NCBI GenBank assembly: GCA_045576435.1
Contig: JAZNGL010000101.1
Coordinates: 1 to 6,406, forward strand
DNA: 6,406 nt
Reading direction: 5' to 3'
Source of the DNA: CAKSIW01 sp045576435
GTDB taxonomy: Bacteria; Bacillota; Clostridia; Monoglobales; Monoglobaceae
A model generated the notes under the pieces. The model was not told the origin of the DNA, made no database searches, and saw only the letters and a list, made by a program, of their open reading frames with translations. Below, piece by piece: positions 6,262-6,406 of the stretch; position 1 is the stretch's first letter; each line of letters begins with the position of its first letter. The translations under genes were made by a program, and so were the position numbers.

Positions 6262-6406
6262 TTACAATTTTACAGACTTAATATTTTCAACATTATAAAA
6301 TTCATTAAGTATTATGTTTACGCTGTTTTTTTGCTTATATTGAATTAGCATATCAACGTTTAACATTCCATCATCTTCCTCTTTATATTCAAATTCCAGT
6401 ATGGTA
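6262..6406 (-). CDS. 3' end of an unidentified gene; tail possibly ACT-like (MgtC/SapB-type)
   Basis: Only one minus-strand frame is open from the right edge, ending at TAA (6264-6262), 16 nt before the GlpA-like start; the other two minus frames hit stops early. The 47 visible residues include ILEFEYKEEDDG, MLNVDMLIQYK, a helix-like SVNIILNEFYNV, and a final NIKSVKL. The alternating hydrophobic pattern suggests strand-strand-helix-strand, as in the ACT-like C-terminal domain of MgtC/SapB proteins. That match is by pattern only. It is not the C-terminus I would expect for glycerol kinase or a glycerol facilitator. The short gap suggests it belongs to the same transcript as the G3P block, so the operon promoter and any GlpP leader would lie further right. 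Coding is likely; identity is a guess. Confidence 0.6.
   Translation of the reverse strand, partial: TILEFEYKEEDDGMLNVDMLIQYKQKNSVNIILNEFYNVENIKSVKL

Overview
The window looks like chromosomal DNA from a low-GC, anaerobic Bacillota bacterium, most likely Clostridia. It is AT-rich, has strong AGGAGG-type ribosome binding sites, and carries a glycerol-3-phosphate (G3P) oxidation cluster of the type known from Clostridia and Thermotoga. Every supported gene is on the minus strand, so transcription runs from high to low coordinates.

From right to left: (1) the 3' end of an unidentified gene (6406-6262), 47 codons, whose tail could form a beta-beta-alpha-beta, ACT-like fold. (2) A tight four-gene G3P block. 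It holds a GlpA-like FAD dehydrogenase with a C-terminal BFD-type [2Fe-2S] domain (6245-4806), a pyridine-nucleotide-type FAD oxidoreductase (4806-3565), a small four-cysteine DUF1667 protein (3545-3189), and the G3P-responsive antiterminator GlpP (3186-2647). Gaps within the block are 19 nt or less, one junction overlaps by 1 nt, and each gene has a Shine-Dalgarno sequence. (3) A 16-bp stem-loop at 2590-2633 that closes the block, then an AT-rich promoter region. (4) A HAD-IIA (NagD/PGP-type) phosphatase (2456-1668). (5) After 42 nt, a long cytosolic protein (1625 to beyond the left edge, at least 541 codons) that resembles a TIM-barrel glycoside hydrolase but matches no family I can name.

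How the parts may work together: the GlpA-like subunit would oxidise G3P to dihydroxyacetone phosphate. Electrons would pass through its Fe-S domain and the DUF1667 protein to the second flavoprotein and on to NAD(P) or another carrier. GlpP would sense G3P and read through leader terminators of glp transcripts; no such leader is visible here. The HAD phosphatase belongs to a superfamily that includes G3P and phosphoglycolate phosphatases, so it may connect to the same pool, but it has its own promoter and could instead serve the glycosidase-like gene.

I see no RNA genes, CRISPR arrays, insertion sequences, phage genes or attachment sites. The least explained parts are the glycosidase-like gene and the upstream gene fragment. 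I do not see convincing evidence of a wholly new system.
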